DNA from: Eonycteris spelaea
Taxonomy: Eukaryota > Chordata > Mammalia > Chiroptera > Pteropodidae
Assembly (NCBI GenBank): GCA_003508835.1
Contig: PUFA01000066.1
Coordinates: 6,032,501-6,096,500, forward strand
Reading direction: 5' to 3'
DNA length: 64,000 nucleotides
Shown: positions 44,843 to 55,985 of the stretch, one piece after another
Position numbering within the stretch: position 1 is the stretch's first letter
Layout of the letters: every line of letters begins with the position of its first letter
Position numbers and translations under genes: made by a program
Notes under the pieces: generated by a model
Database searches by the model: none
Told to the model about the DNA's origin: nothing
Seen by the model: only the letters and a program-made list of their open reading frames with translations

Positions 44843-46100
44843 ATAATTCATTTCCATTTACATAGATTAAAGGTTAAGTTAGACAGAAAGTCTGACATAT
44901 GTTCTGCATCATTTCTATGTGTATTGGTTTAAGTCCTTTTCCTCTGGAAGATAGAAACCCCCAGGTCTTCCGGATGTGTCTTAGAATTTTAAGTCCAATT
45001 CGAGTGAAATGCAGGATAACAAGGTTACTTCTGAGAGGCTCTCTATGGACTTGTGTCCCTTCTTTCTCAGCTTTATTTTAAGAACATGATCTTCTCCATT
45101 TCTTGCTAACTATTCATCAGGAGCACTAGGGCAAATCCATGAAAGAAAAAAGTATCTGCTCGAATTAGAATCCCAGAAGGCATGACTATTCATGTCCGTC
45201 AATATGGAAGTTTACTAGCTTATAGACATGTAAAATGATCATCCTTAAAATGCAACACCTTCCTTTCAACTCCACTTTCCTATTCTCTCTTTGCGTGTTG
45301 GTGGATAGATACACTATAAAAAAGGATCTTGAAACTTTATGTTTATTTCCTCTCTTTACTGCACAGTTTGAATTTTTTCCTATTCATTTCACAATTGCAT
45401 GCATTTCATTGCGATGAAACCAAGTAACTTCTGTTCTAAAGTCTTTTGTTTAACTTTGTTCTAAACGCTCTGCTTGAAGGAAGCAGTCTCCCTCAAAAAA
45501 TTCTCTAGGCTCTTTCCAACATACCCTACCTGTTTGAGCTGTCGTATTTGTCGTTAAACTTATTGTAGGTATTTCCTTCCTCATTGAGAGAGAACTAAGG
45601 GACAGGTAATTATTTCATATTTCTTTATGGAAAGTTACCTTCTTAATTTGTGAGTCAGAATAAGGCATAGGTGGGGACAGAGGACCTGCAGGTGAGTGGC
45701 AAAAATACGTTGTTTGTAAACAGGAACCGTTCTTTCTGAGGAGTAGGTGAGAGCTGTTCCAGTCACAGAAAGAACTCTACTGTGGGAGAATCCGGGTCCT
45801 GTGGCTTCCATGTTCACGTACCTCCCTTTTTTTTAACTTACAGATGTTAAGCGAGGAAGTGAGTGAAGAGGGACTATGATTTATTTTGTTGTTGTTTACC
45901 TCATCCCTTGGTTGCTCAAAAAGTCAGTTTACTTCCAGACCGAGGCTATAAACACTGAAGGAAGGCTTCTAAATTCCATGTTTGGAAGAACAGATTGCAA
46001 AGTACAATCTATAGAGTCTTTGCAAAACATGGATTTAGGCTTAAGTTATAAGATATATCAAAAAGATGCCAACATTTAAGTTGTTTGTTTGTTTTACTTT
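44843..46100. other. Unassigned AT-rich sequence
   Basis: No gene or repeat family recognised. Confidence 0.45.
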
Positions 46101-46104
46101 TTAA

Positions 46105-46515
46105 TCTTATTTTTTAAAGAAATAAGTAATATATGAATGTAATCTTTCCAGTAAAGATTCAAATATTGCTATTAATGGACATGTGATTGAACACCAAAGC
46201 TCCACACTTCAGAAGCTGTCCCCTCTACCAGAAGTTCCTACTATGAATGTCCCTGAAATGCCTGCCACTCTTATTTTATGCATATTCATGGAGGAGGATT
46301 GAAATATCAACACGCACACATGTCACAAAGTGGATCAGATTATAAACATTTTTTTACAGCCTATTCTATCTTGGAAAGCTGTTCAAGTCAATGCATATAG
46401 GCCGATCCATTCAGCCATACAAGCTTCGTGGAACCCTGGAATAGAGACACACTCTAATTTATTTAACCGCTTCTCGCGAGGGGACGTGTAGGTGGTTTCC
46501 AGCATTTCACTGTTT
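46105..46515 (-). repeat. Old L1 3'-region remnant (L1M type), antisense
   Basis: 'ctatcttggaaagctgttc', then 'tcaatgcatataggccgatc', 'tctaatttatttaaccgctt' and 'gtaggtggtttccagcattt' follow the antisense L1M consensus in order (ttccatatcagtacatatag, taatttatttaaccag, taggttgtttccag). Confidence 0.6.
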
Positions 46516-46519
46516 TACA

Positions 46520-46640
46520 CGGTGCTGTAGTAATAACTTTGTGACCTTCCGATAAGCCACTTCATCCCTCTATGCCTCAGTTTCCTTGTCTGTGCAACGA
46601 GGAAATCTCAGTGCCCGCTCAGCTCGTGTTCACAGGCGTT
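46520..46640 (+). repeat. MIR SINE core fragment
   Basis: 'tgtgaccttccgataagcca' and 'tgcctcagtttccttgtctg' followed by 'tgcaacgagg' are the most conserved part of MIR. It abuts the L1 remnant. Confidence 0.65.
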
Positions 46641-47288
46641 GGTCTTTATTTCTGGGGTGCTGCTGATGGCGACCCTCTTCGCACACCTGCGGATGAGCCT
46701 TCGGCGAGAGTTTTGGAAGCAGTGTTGTCGTGGAAAGAACTTGCAGAGAACTTCCGTCAGCTACTGCCACATCGCTTTACTGTCGGCGATGACTCCTTGT
46801 GTCAGAAGAGCCAGTTTCCCCGCGTCTTTGTCCACACCGAACATTTCCAGTCATTTAAGTATTTTGCCAACTCGATAGCAGGAAGATCCAGTCGTTGCTT
46901 TACTTTATGTTCTTTTAATTATGCATGTATGAAGGAAGCCTTTTTTCTTCTTCTTTTTTTTAACATTTTCAGTTTCCTCAGTGAACAGAGAGGCAGGCAG
47001 TGGGTGCTGGGTGTGGGCAGCTGAAAAGATGGAGACATTGTCGCGCTCCACCTGCGCCCCAGCTCCAGCCGCCCTCACCAGACGCAGACAGACATGGGCT
47101 TGTCGCATCCGCCTCAAACAGCGGAAAGCTGAAGTTAGCAGAAACCTTCTTCCTGACTCTCTTATCCATTCAGCTGATCTATTTGTCTCTTCCTGCGCTG
47201 GTGTTACGCTGCTCGCTTTAATATTACTTTATGAAATGTGCAGATGTCTGATAGGACAGGCCTTCTTCTGTTCTTTGTAGCTTTCAAA
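46641..47288. other. Unassigned sequence
   Basis: No gene recognised. A 150-codon frame starting at 46,572 arises partly from the MIR and has no domain. Confidence 0.45.
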
Positions 47289-47426
47289 CTATATTTACTG
47301 TTCTTTGGGTTTTGGACTTTGTAATCAACTGGAAATATTCAAAAATAATCTATCTCGCTATATTTACTGTTCTTTGGGTTTTGGACTTTGTAATCAACTG
47401 GAAATATTCAAAAATAATCTATCTCG
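47289..47426. repeat. Exact 69-bp tandem duplication
   Basis: 47,289-47,357 and 47,358-47,426 are identical over all 69 bases and directly adjacent. The similarity stops sharply at both outer edges. The unit starts 'ctatatttactgttc' and ends 'aataatctatctcg'. Confidence 0.97.
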
Positions 47427-48195
47427 ATGGTTATTGGGATGGTTCTGAATATATAATTTGGTGAGATAATTGACATAGATAAAAGATTGAGCATTCTCAC
47501 CCAAAGGCAGGAATTTTTAGGTCACTTTTAGTATAGTTTTATAGTTTTATAGTACAACAAAGTACAATGCTTGCTAGATTTTATATATGTATTTGATATA
47601 TTTATTTCCTAAGGCAATTATTTTCATTGCATTTTCAAACTGTTTGTTGCTGAGAGGTGAGAAAATATATAGGTATTGTATACCACTCATATCTGGACAC
47701 CTTACTGATCTTATTAATTCGAAGAGTCTTTCAGTTGTTTCTCTCTTTTTTAAAAAATCAAATTAAGCAAACATTTCATCTGCAAAAGTGATACCTTTGT
47801 CTTTTCTTTTCCAATTTTATCTTTTTATTTATTTTTCTTGCCTTATTACTTTAGATCTATGAGAAAACATTATTACAATGTAAAACACTTAATGGAAAAT
47901 ATATATGTACCTAAGCTCTTGGATAATAAGCCCAATAAGTTCCAGCATCTAAGAAAACACAAATATGCCTATCCCCAAATAACTATTCCCTCTGTCTCCT
48001 AAAAGTGACTGTTGTCGTGACTTTTATGCAGTGTTGTGCTAATAATTGTTTAACAACCTTTCCTCTAGAACACACACACACACACACCCCACACAGATGT
48101 ACAAGTCAGATTTGTAGCGTTTGCTGATACACGTCATGTGAATATGCCCACCATTGTGCATATTTCAAGCACCAACACAGAGCTGGGTTAAGATG
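47427..48195. other. Unassigned AT-rich sequence
   Basis: A short (AC)9 tract lies at 48,070-48,087. No gene or repeat family recognised. Confidence 0.45.
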
Positions 48196-48199
48196 CCCA

Positions 48200-48670
48200 G
48201 TCAGCTCTCCCTATGCAGCCTGGGCCGGCCCCACCACACCACCTCCTGTCAGTTATTCATGCCTCCGCTGTTTACGTATGCATCCCTAGAAATCTAAGGT
48301 TCGGAGGAGTTCGATTTTCTTTCTGTAGTTGGAATGATACTGAGCTTCTTTTAGTCAATAATACTCGTATCTCATCGGTGTTCTCTGGAGTAACTGGTGT
48401 GATCATTTTTGTGGATGTCAGAGTGCCAGTGTGTAATCACATCTCGGTCCACTTGGTCATTCAGATTGTTTCTAGTTTGGCACTATTAAAAATAATAATG
48501 AACATTCTGCCGGATCTACTTCTGGCTCATATTTCTGTGTAGTGGGATAAGGGTAGCATCAACTTTCATGGATTATGCAGAAGCTTTCTAAAATAGCTTG
48601 TGGACTTATATTCCCTCCCATTATGTATGATGGTTTTTCTTTGCTCCCTGTTGTCAGTTTTTATTTTTAG
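48200..48670 (-). repeat. Old L1 3'-region remnant, antisense
   Basis: 'ttgtttctagtttggcacta', 'aataataatgaacattctgc' and 'ttctgtgtagtgggataagg' match antisense L1M/L1ME blocks. The left boundary is uncertain. Confidence 0.45.
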
Positions 48671-48894
48671 CCTATTTTTGTTTTAGTGAAAAGTGAACAT
48701 TCGTTTGATTATCAAATGGATTTGTAGACAATTTACATCTTAAATTTTGTTTTCCTGTTGTTATTTTAATATTGCTTTGTAATAAAGTTACATTAAAAAA
48801 AAACTCAAGAAGTAGAACAAGAAAAAGAAAATTTATGTCTATTGAACGCCAGTTGTGTATTGGCATTTTCCCCATAACTCTGTCAGTTTTGTAA

Positions 48895-49565
48895 AGCATT
48901 GTTTTTTTGAAATACAGTTGACATACATAAAGTTGTACGTATATTATGTACACAGTGTGACAAGTTTGGAGACAAGTATATACTCACGAATCCCTCACCA
49001 TGATCATGCTGAAAACATATCCATCATCTTCAAAAGTTCACTACCTCACTCTTTATTTTATTTTGTCATTAAAAATACTTATATAAGATCTATTCTCTTA
49101 GAAAAAATTTACGTACACAATTCTGTATGAATAAGCATAGGCACTGTGATGTACAGTAGGTTTTTAGGACTTGTTCATCTTGCTTAATTGAAACTTTACA
49201 CCCTTTGTCAGTCTGTTTAATGTTGGTCTTTACAAAGAGTGTATAATGATATTCCATCGTGTTTTAAAATCCATATCCTGGTTCCTAATTAGCACATTAT
49301 CTCTCTCTTTTTGGCAGGGAGGGTGATTTCGATTTCCTCTGCTTTTTCAACTACCTGTAGCTCAATTCCATGTTTCTACTGGGTTGTTTTGTACTTACTG
49401 GTTTGTAGGGGGTATTTTCACATAACCTAGATATAAGTCCTCTGACAGTGACATGAATTCCTTGAGTGTTAAATGCTGTGCCTTTTCATGAATATACATT
49501 CTTAATTTTCCCTTTATGGTTAGTGCTTTTTGTGTCCCTTTTGAGAAATGTATGCCCAGTCAAAA
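48895..49565 (-). repeat. Old L1 3'-region remnant, antisense
   Basis: 'ttgaaatacagttgacatac', 'tcaccatgatcatgctgaaa', 'catatccatcatcttcaaaa', 'ggacttgttcatcttgctta' and 'cttttgagaaatgtatgccc' are in order along the antisense L1M consensus. Probably one insertion with the fragment at 48.2 kb. Confidence 0.55.
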
Positions 49566-49569
49566 CATT

Positions 49570-50635
49570 AAAACTCAGAGCAGAACCTAAAAAGTGCTAT
49601 TGTAGATTAGAGAAAGGGTGACTTATGTGTGGCAGAGCGTTTGGCAATAATATGGAAACTAAAAAATGTACCTAGTCAACCTGTGGATCCTGCTAGTGAG
49701 ATTTCTAGCACAATGTTGAAGAAGTACCAGTTGGCTTCTTTCAGCTACATATGATAAACATGGGAGCAAGAGATCAAGTAAAGGAGGAATTATTTAGTTT
49801 GCAAGTAGAATTAGAGAAAACACAGAGGGCCCTAGGAAGTCTCTCTGGCTGGCAGAACATCCTCAAAGTCACAAAGAGCGTCAGAGTAAAGGTCAAAGTA
49901 AGAACTGAGCTCTAAGAGGGTTTGTCAGGACTTTGGAAAAATTAAAAGGAGTAAGTACACAGTCACCCCTTGCAGTCAGACAGAACGGCTCTAGAAAACC
50001 CCAGGGCATTTATCCTATGGAAGCCTGATACAGCCAAAGCAGGAAGATGTATCTCATAAAATGACTGTGGTTTGGGGCATGAGTAAACCCTAACATGGTT
50101 CCTGAAAAAATAATGCCACAGCTTTTAAGAGAATTATTTTGACAAAACACCACTAGTTTGAATAAATGGGATTAAATCCATTTCAAAATGAAGAGAGGCT
50201 TCCAAGTTTTTATAGGTAGCAAGGAGTTAGAAGATGGAGCCAAAGTTTTAGTTAAAAAAAAAAAATGGATTCAGGAACTCCTCTCAGGGAGAAGAGTTAG
50301 GCCCTAAGCGAAGAACAGTTACCCCAGAATATGAGAAATGAGAGGCAAGTTCCTAGTGGATTTCAAAATGATTATGGGTTAGTTACTACCGTTCATTTCC
50401 CATTTTTCCACATTTTGAATGGGAAAGTGTACTGTTATTTTGTCTGTCACATCATAGTGTTTTGGGTGTGTGAGACACAGGTGACTTCAGTAACAGATCT
50501 CTGGATCAAGAAGATCTTTACTTATGGAAATACATTCCTCTCTGGATTTCATTTAGATGACATCCTGGACTTCAAGACTGAGCCTGCCCCTCATTCTGTA
50601 GTAGAGATGAGGCCAATGACACCCAGGCATTAGCA
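49570..50635 (+). repeat. Probable MaLR internal sequence
   Basis: This precedes an MLT1-class LTR without a break and has the purine-rich, GAG-like texture of MaLR internal regions ('tatgtgtggcagagcgtttg', 'agtctctctggctggcagaa'). No protein motif is readable. Assignment rests mainly on position next to the LTR. An ancient, dead element. Confidence 0.35.
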
Positions 50636-50639
50636 TATT

Positions 50640-51211
50640 TTGCCGGTGGGAGAGATGTGAATAATTTTGGCCAAAGGGACCACTGTGTTAGGCTCTTTAA
50701 TGCCCGTGAATTCCTCTTGAGTATTCATACCCATTAGCAATGTGACTTGCTATTCATCTATCCAGAGGTCATCTCTTTGTCCATCACCCCAACATGAAGT
50801 TGAGTCAGGTGACATTATTTGGCCAATGAGCTGTCAGTAAGTTTGACAGAGATGCGATGTTTTGTGCATTAGAGCCTGTCCTCGTGCAAGCTCGCTGTTA
50901 TATAACGAAGTACAGGCTACCTTGTCAGTGAGGACGTGTGCAGAGGAGGTGCTGGGGGCTGAGGGGCCTCCTGCAGGAGGCCCAGAGTCTCTAGTCCATC
51001 ATTTGATGTCAGACACAGAAGTGACGTCAAGCTTTCTGCTGAACACAGCTGTGAGGTATCCCAGCAGTTACGACCTTGAGTAAAATAACACCGAGCTGGG
51101 CTCATCCAGCACATAGGGTCCTGAGAAATTATGCATTGCTATTACTGCTTTAAGTCACTAATTTTGGGTTGATCTGTTGTACAGCAACAGCTACTGGTAA
51201 CACGTACCGTT
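50640..51211 (+). repeat. MaLR LTR (MLT1 class)
   Basis: The 3' end is diagnostic: 'attactgctttaagtcacta', then 'attttgggttgatctgttgt' and 'acagcaacagctactggtaa'. Upstream, 'tttggccaatgagctgtcag' and 'tgcattagagcctgtcctcg' match MLT1 U3 blocks. A T15 run follows at 51,210. A TGACGTCA palindrome sits at 51,022-51,029. Confidence 0.7.
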
Positions 51212-51597
51212 TTTTTTTTTTTTTGAAGTTAAGAATCAATATCATTGATTAATAATTCTCTTTAATCAATTTACAAATTGATTTCAATTCAGCATAACCT
51301 TTCAGAAGAATGCTTGGCACTCAAGAAAGTTATTCTAAAGTTCATCTGAAAGAATAGATGTGTGAGAATATCCATATGTGAGAAATAATAACCTAAAAGA
51401 GTGTTGCATAGGGTTGCGCTGACGTTCTTTCTAATCGTATTTATAAAGCTGCATTTATGTACTAAAACGTACAGAACATGAAAAAATTTCAATTTCAGAA
51501 ATTCACCATAAATAATATTCAGCACTAAACAAATCATTCGACAAGTATATATTGAACATCTACTGCGGTAATATAATTTAAATTATATTAACAGTTT
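51212..51597. other. AT-rich sequence after a poly-T run
   Basis: Starts with about 15 T. Otherwise no gene or repeat family recognised. Confidence 0.45.
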
Positions 51598-51602
51598 TAA
51601 AA

Positions 51603-51990
51603 CAGTCTTGACTCAGCTTGGAGGCTGTGGCTGGAGCTAGTCGTCCACTTTCTTGAGCGCTGATTAAAGACACAGGACACCCTAATCCTTTATCAGACTC
51701 CCACACTCTGAGCCACAGTGCACCCTGGGGTAACCACTAGGGACTGCCCCTGTGCACCAGAGCCCTCAAAATCATTCAGATTAGCCCATCCACGGGAACC
51801 CAGGAGGCCGAGCTAACCCCTTCCTGCTTGTCATCAACAAGCTGTGCCCTGGGGGGCTCCTGCTTGCCCGTCCCCAGGCCCCAGGGGCCACCTCTGGCAT
51901 GGCCCTGTCTGGCAGCCTTCTTTGCTGTAGGCCTCTTATTAATAGAGCTCTGCTTTTCATCTATTCAAACGTTAGTGTGTCGTATCTTCA
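51603..51990 (+). repeat. Probable solo LTR of an endogenous retrovirus
   Basis: A GC-richer 390-bp block in AT-rich surroundings has LTR anatomy: a C-rich U3/R part, a degenerate polyadenylation signal AATAGA (51,941-51,946) followed by GCTCTGCTTTTCATC, and a CA end at 51,989-51,990. A possible 5-bp target-site duplication TAAAA lies at 51,598-51,602 and 51,991-51,995, though in AT-rich sequence that is weak. The canonical 5' TG would be mutated to CA. It looks less decayed than the MaLR copies. No internal viral genes are present. Confidence 0.5.
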
Positions 51991-51995
51991 TAAAA

Positions 51996-53095
51996 AGAAT
52001 CTTTAAATTGTATGAAACAATTACTTACCATGAGTATTTCTATGTACTAGAAATACGACATGGATTGAGCAAACAAAGAACCCTTCCCTCACGTAGGTAT
52101 AATAAAACCTGGGGAGAATATTCGTATCCTGTATTACAGAAGACAGTTTTTAATCCTTTGTATATATACTATTACAAATTGGTCAGGAAGAAATACAGAT
52201 ATTTTTAAAAGAAATTGAAAATGGCAATGACATGATAATTGGCAAAATAAATGTAAAGGTTTAAAAGTCATAGGGAAAATAATGTTAGTAACTGCAAATG
52301 TAAATTTTCATGTATAATTTTTCTATTAAATTGACTGTTATAGAGAATAATACAAACCATATACAAATTTTTAATTAAAAAAAAATAAAAGCGTAACACA
52401 AAGGCACATTTTAGGTTAACTGAATCCTTTTTTTTTTTTTACCAAAGTGGAAGAATGATGAACACTAGATAAAGGAGAATTGAGATTTTTCGTCTAAAGT
52501 TAACATGTAAAGGCCTGATAAGGCAAATATTCTGTCCGTATTTTCTCTGACAGGTGAAGAGATGTAGCTCTGAGCTGCGCTGTAAAACGGAACTTGAATT
52601 CATTCGCACCGACCATTCTTTTTCTCACTGTTCATTGCCCTGGTAATTACAGTATTGACTGATAGCTTAGTTTAATTGGTATCAATTATCCCCAAACCAT
52701 TTCAATACACTTTTTTTTTTTGATCAAAGTTTGCTTTAGAACATTTTAAGTGTGTTTCTCTCCTTAAACTTCATCTGTTAAACCCACTGAAGTTGTGAAG
52801 TGGGTGTCAAGTGCTCCCTGCTGATGCGATGATGATTCTCTGGTTCCGTATGCAAACGAAGTTTCCCAAGCTTCTAATGATTTTTAACTTTTGCTCAAAA
52901 TAGCTTCTTTTTTCTAGAGTTTAATGGATGCTGTGAAAACAAGTCAATATTTTAGTAGATATATTCGGAAAATAAACTACTACATTTGCCTCTGTTAAGA
53001 GCTGTGAATCTTAAAAAAAACAAAAAAACAAAAAACCTCCAGTTTGTTTAATTCTAAAAAGAGAGTCAATAAAACCAACAACTTTGTTGATTACT
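51996..53095. other. AT-rich unique sequence, candidate conserved noncoding block
   Basis: At about 52,480-52,720 the sequence is repeat-free with a CNE-like texture (GCCCTGGTAATTACAGTATT near 52,637). T-runs lie near 52,428 and 52,710, and a CAAAAAAACAAAAA tract near 53,020. Confidence 0.4.
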
Positions 53096-53099
53096 TTCC

Positions 53100-53285
53100 A
53101 TCTATCATTCAATCTCATAATCCTTTTGCTGACCTTTCTTACTTGGGCCTTTCAGTAAGCTTGAAGAAAGTAGCTCTATTTTATGGATGCGGAAACTAAG
53201 GCTCGGATTGATTAAATCACTTACCCCTGGTCCCTCCGGAAGTGATGGGTGAAGAATTGTATCTGACCCCAAAGCCAGTATTTTC
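53100..53285 (-). repeat. MIR SINE, antisense
   Basis: 'tctattttatggatgcggaa', 'actaaggctcggattgatta' and 'gtatctgaccccaaagccag' are antisense MIR in order. Confidence 0.65.
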
Positions 53286-53730
53286 AGGTTTTCACGTCGT
53301 TTAAGGTCTTTTACTTTGGGCGGTGTTGGAATCACTCAGGTAACTAGTCTGGAGGCCGGGGGTAGCATTCCAGGATCCCAGACAGCTGGCAGAACTCTTG
53401 AGAATGAGGTCAGTCCCAGTCATGTGGCATTGTCAGCTCACACGTGTGTGGGCTGAAGCCATTACATGGGAGTGGGTGTAAAGATACGATCCGGACTAAT
53501 AGCAAAGCCGTGAAGCCCCGCTGGGTGTAGGCCATGTAGCTGTGCTTCTAAGAGGAAAAAGCTGGTGTGCTTGGCAGAAGAATCACTCAGAACTAGAGAC
53601 AGACCTTGGTTAGCGATCCAATCCTGGACCAGCATCATCAGTCCGGTTCACGAGGCACCTGTACTCCATGTGAGCCCGTGGATATAGGGAACACGACTCA
53701 AGGCTAAACCCAAATGTGTGGTCTGTCTGC
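53286..53730. other. Unassigned sequence
   Basis: No gene or repeat family recognised. Confidence 0.45.
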
Positions 53731-53733
53731 CAG

Positions 53734-53780
53734 TGTTGTTGTTTGTTGTTGTTGTTGTTGTTGTTCGTTTGTTTGTTTTT
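53734..53780. repeat. (GTT)n / (GTTT)n microsatellite
   Basis: About 30 nt of GTT units with one GTTT interruption, then a C and three GTTT units. It abuts an antisense LTR. Confidence 0.9.
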
Positions 53781-53784
53781 ATTG

Positions 53785-54230
53785 CAGTGTCACAAAGTAC
53801 CACAAATATGGTGCTGAAAGCAACACCCATTAGTTATCTTGTAGGCTCTGTAGGTCAAGAGTTTTGGCAGGGCTTAGGTGTGTTTTCTACGTCAGGTCCC
53901 GCCAGGCTGCAGTCAAAGTGTCGCTGGCTTTGTCCTCATCTGGAGGTTTGACTGGAGAAGTACCAACTCCTAAGCTCACTTACGTCGCTCCAGAATGGGT
54001 TTGCTTGGCGTCGTTGTAGGACTGAGAGCCTCAGTTTCTTGCTAGCTATTGGCCACATGCCACCTTCTGTCCCTAAAGATGACAGTTCCTTGCCCCGTGG
54101 CCCTTACCATGGCAGTTGACAGCATGGCACCTGCTTCTTCCAGCCAGCAGGAGCGCAAGAGGAGTCCGCTAGCAAAACGGTCTCATAATTTACCGTAATT
54201 GCAGGCGAACATCTCCTCACCATTGCCCTG
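53785..54230 (-). repeat. MaLR-type LTR (MLT1 class), antisense
   Basis: 'gtcacaaagtaccacaaata' is the antisense MLT1 3' terminus. 'ccaggctgcagtcaaagtgt', 'ggactgagagcctcagtttc', 'cttgctagctattggccaca' and 'ccttgccccgtggcccttac' then follow in the order of an antisense MaLR LTR. Confidence 0.65.
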
Positions 54231-54698
54231 GGTTCCATGCGCAGCCAAGGAGAGAGAATTGCAGTAATGAAGAAGAGGTGTGGGGCAGGGATCATGGGAG
54301 CCCTGTCGGTCTCTCTACCACAGATGGTGGCACAGACGAGTGCCTTCTGTTTAGTGCCATGCTGGGAGAAATGGCTAACCACGTTTTCAAAGCACTTGAT
54401 AGTAAGTGTTGAATGGAAATTTTGCGCACTTTTGCAAATTCGGGTCCAGAGACAGTGTGTTCGCCCCGCTCCCTTCCTTCGTCGCTAGCCGCGTTTTCAC
54501 ACGGCGGAGACCTGCTTCCTCGCCAGCCGTGCCCCGGACTCTTCCGCTTTTCTCATTGTTTTGGCCACGTTGCTTCTGTGTCTCTCGTCTTGTCTCTGTG
54601 AACACTCATTGTCTAAATGATTTCATTTGGTCTCATGGCTTTAAATACCATAAATATACTACACACTATTAGATTTATATTCCAAATTAAACATCTCC
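54231..54698. other. Unassigned sequence
   Basis: CpG-containing around 54,460-54,560. Overlapping open frames without domains. No repeat named. Confidence 0.4.
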
Positions 54699-54699
54699 T

Positions 54700-55295
54700 G
54701 TCTATTTGAATATCCAATAGCTTGCTTAATATTTTCACCTAAGGCTCTCAAATTCCTCTAAAACTTAATAAATCAAAAAACAAACTCTCGATCTTCCCTT
54801 AAAATCTGTTCAACTTTCCTTATTTCAGTAAATAAGGAATCAGTTTTTCTAAATGTTCAAGCAAACAGGGTTCCCCTTGAATCTTTTTTCTTTGTTACAA
54901 CTACATCCAATTTGAAAATAAGTGTTTTGTTGGCTCTAACTTTAAAATCTATCTTAAGTCTTACCATATTTCATTACCTCTGCCAAGACTCTGGTACAAG
55001 CCATAGTCATCTCTTATTTGGATGCTTTTCGTAGCCTCTCTGGGATTTTTCCTGACCACTGCATCTAAATGAGCAACCACTGCTTCTGCCTTCTAGTGTT
55101 GCTATGCTTATATTCATAGCATTCATCATTTGACATACTATTTATTTCTCTTATTAATATATTTCTGATGATATCACATTTTGACTTTGCAAAGGCATAC
55201 ATTTTTGTAATGTTTAAAGTGCTGTATCTTCAAAGTCTACTCTAGTTTCAGACATGTGGTAGGTGTTCAGTAAATTTTTATGAATAAATGAATGG
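54700..55295 (+). repeat. L2 LINE 3' fragment
   Basis: 'ttggctctaactttaaaatc', 'gtacaagccatagtcatctc', 'atttgacatactatttattt' and the terminal 'aataaatgaatgg' follow the L2 3' half in sense up to its GAAT tail. Confidence 0.75.
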
Positions 55296-55317
55296 ATTAG
55301 GTCACTTTTATTGATAG

Positions 55318-55985
55318 ATTTCACATGTTAAACCAAACTTGCATTTTCAAGATAAACTCTACTTGCACATGATGTATTTTACTACCTATATATTTTTGGA
55401 TTTGAGCAACTAACGGTTTTTTAAATTTAGAATATTCGTGTCTACATTCACAAGAAACTGGGATTCTTACACGCTGTTGATGAGAATGTAAAACAGTGCA
55501 ACAGCTTGGAAAACTGTCCTGAGGCCCAGCCACTCCACTCCCATGCATTAACCAAGAGAAGTGAAATCAGATGATGGTACAAATACTTGTATATAAATAA
55601 TCTGTAGCAGCTTCATTTTTAATTGCGAAAAATTGGAAACAAAGCCAATGTCCACCCACGGCTAAATAGCTGAACACACTTGGGTATATCTATGCAGTGG
55701 AATAGTACTCAGCCATAAAGAAGGCATTGCTGCAACAGGGGTGCAGCTCAGATGATAATTCCAAGTCGAAGAAGCCAGACATAAAAGAATACACACGAAA
55801 AAAATTCGTACTAAGCGATCCCATTTATATCAAATATTAAGAAAGGTAAACTATTCTTTAGTGATGTTAATTACTCAATTAATTATTTACATGTTAAAAC
55901 TTAACAAATTATACACATTACATATGTGTATCTTATTGTATGTAAATTATACCTCCATAAAGCTGAGTTTTAAAAAGAAAAAAAA
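55318..55985. mobile_element. L1 fragment with inverted 5' part (twin-priming type)
   Basis: 55,318-55,468 is antisense ORF2: 'catgttaaaccaaacttgca' and 'actctacttgcacatgatgt' are the RT-domain region reversed. From about 55,469 the strand switches to sense and the ORF2 C-terminus and 3' end follow ('cacgctgttgatgagaatgt', 'gcagtggaatagtactcagc', 'cataaagaaggcattgct', 'aattatacctccataaagct'), finishing with an A-rich tail at 55,971-55,985. Inversion of the 5' part with deletion at the junction is the hallmark of twin priming during L1 insertion. A 6-bp ATAGAT occurs at both edges (55,314-55,319; 55,985-55,990) as a weak candidate target-site duplication. Confidence 0.65.

Noticed and set aside
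46572..47024. 150-codon plus-strand open frame
   Set aside because: Its N-terminal part is translated MIR core and the rest has no domain or splice context.
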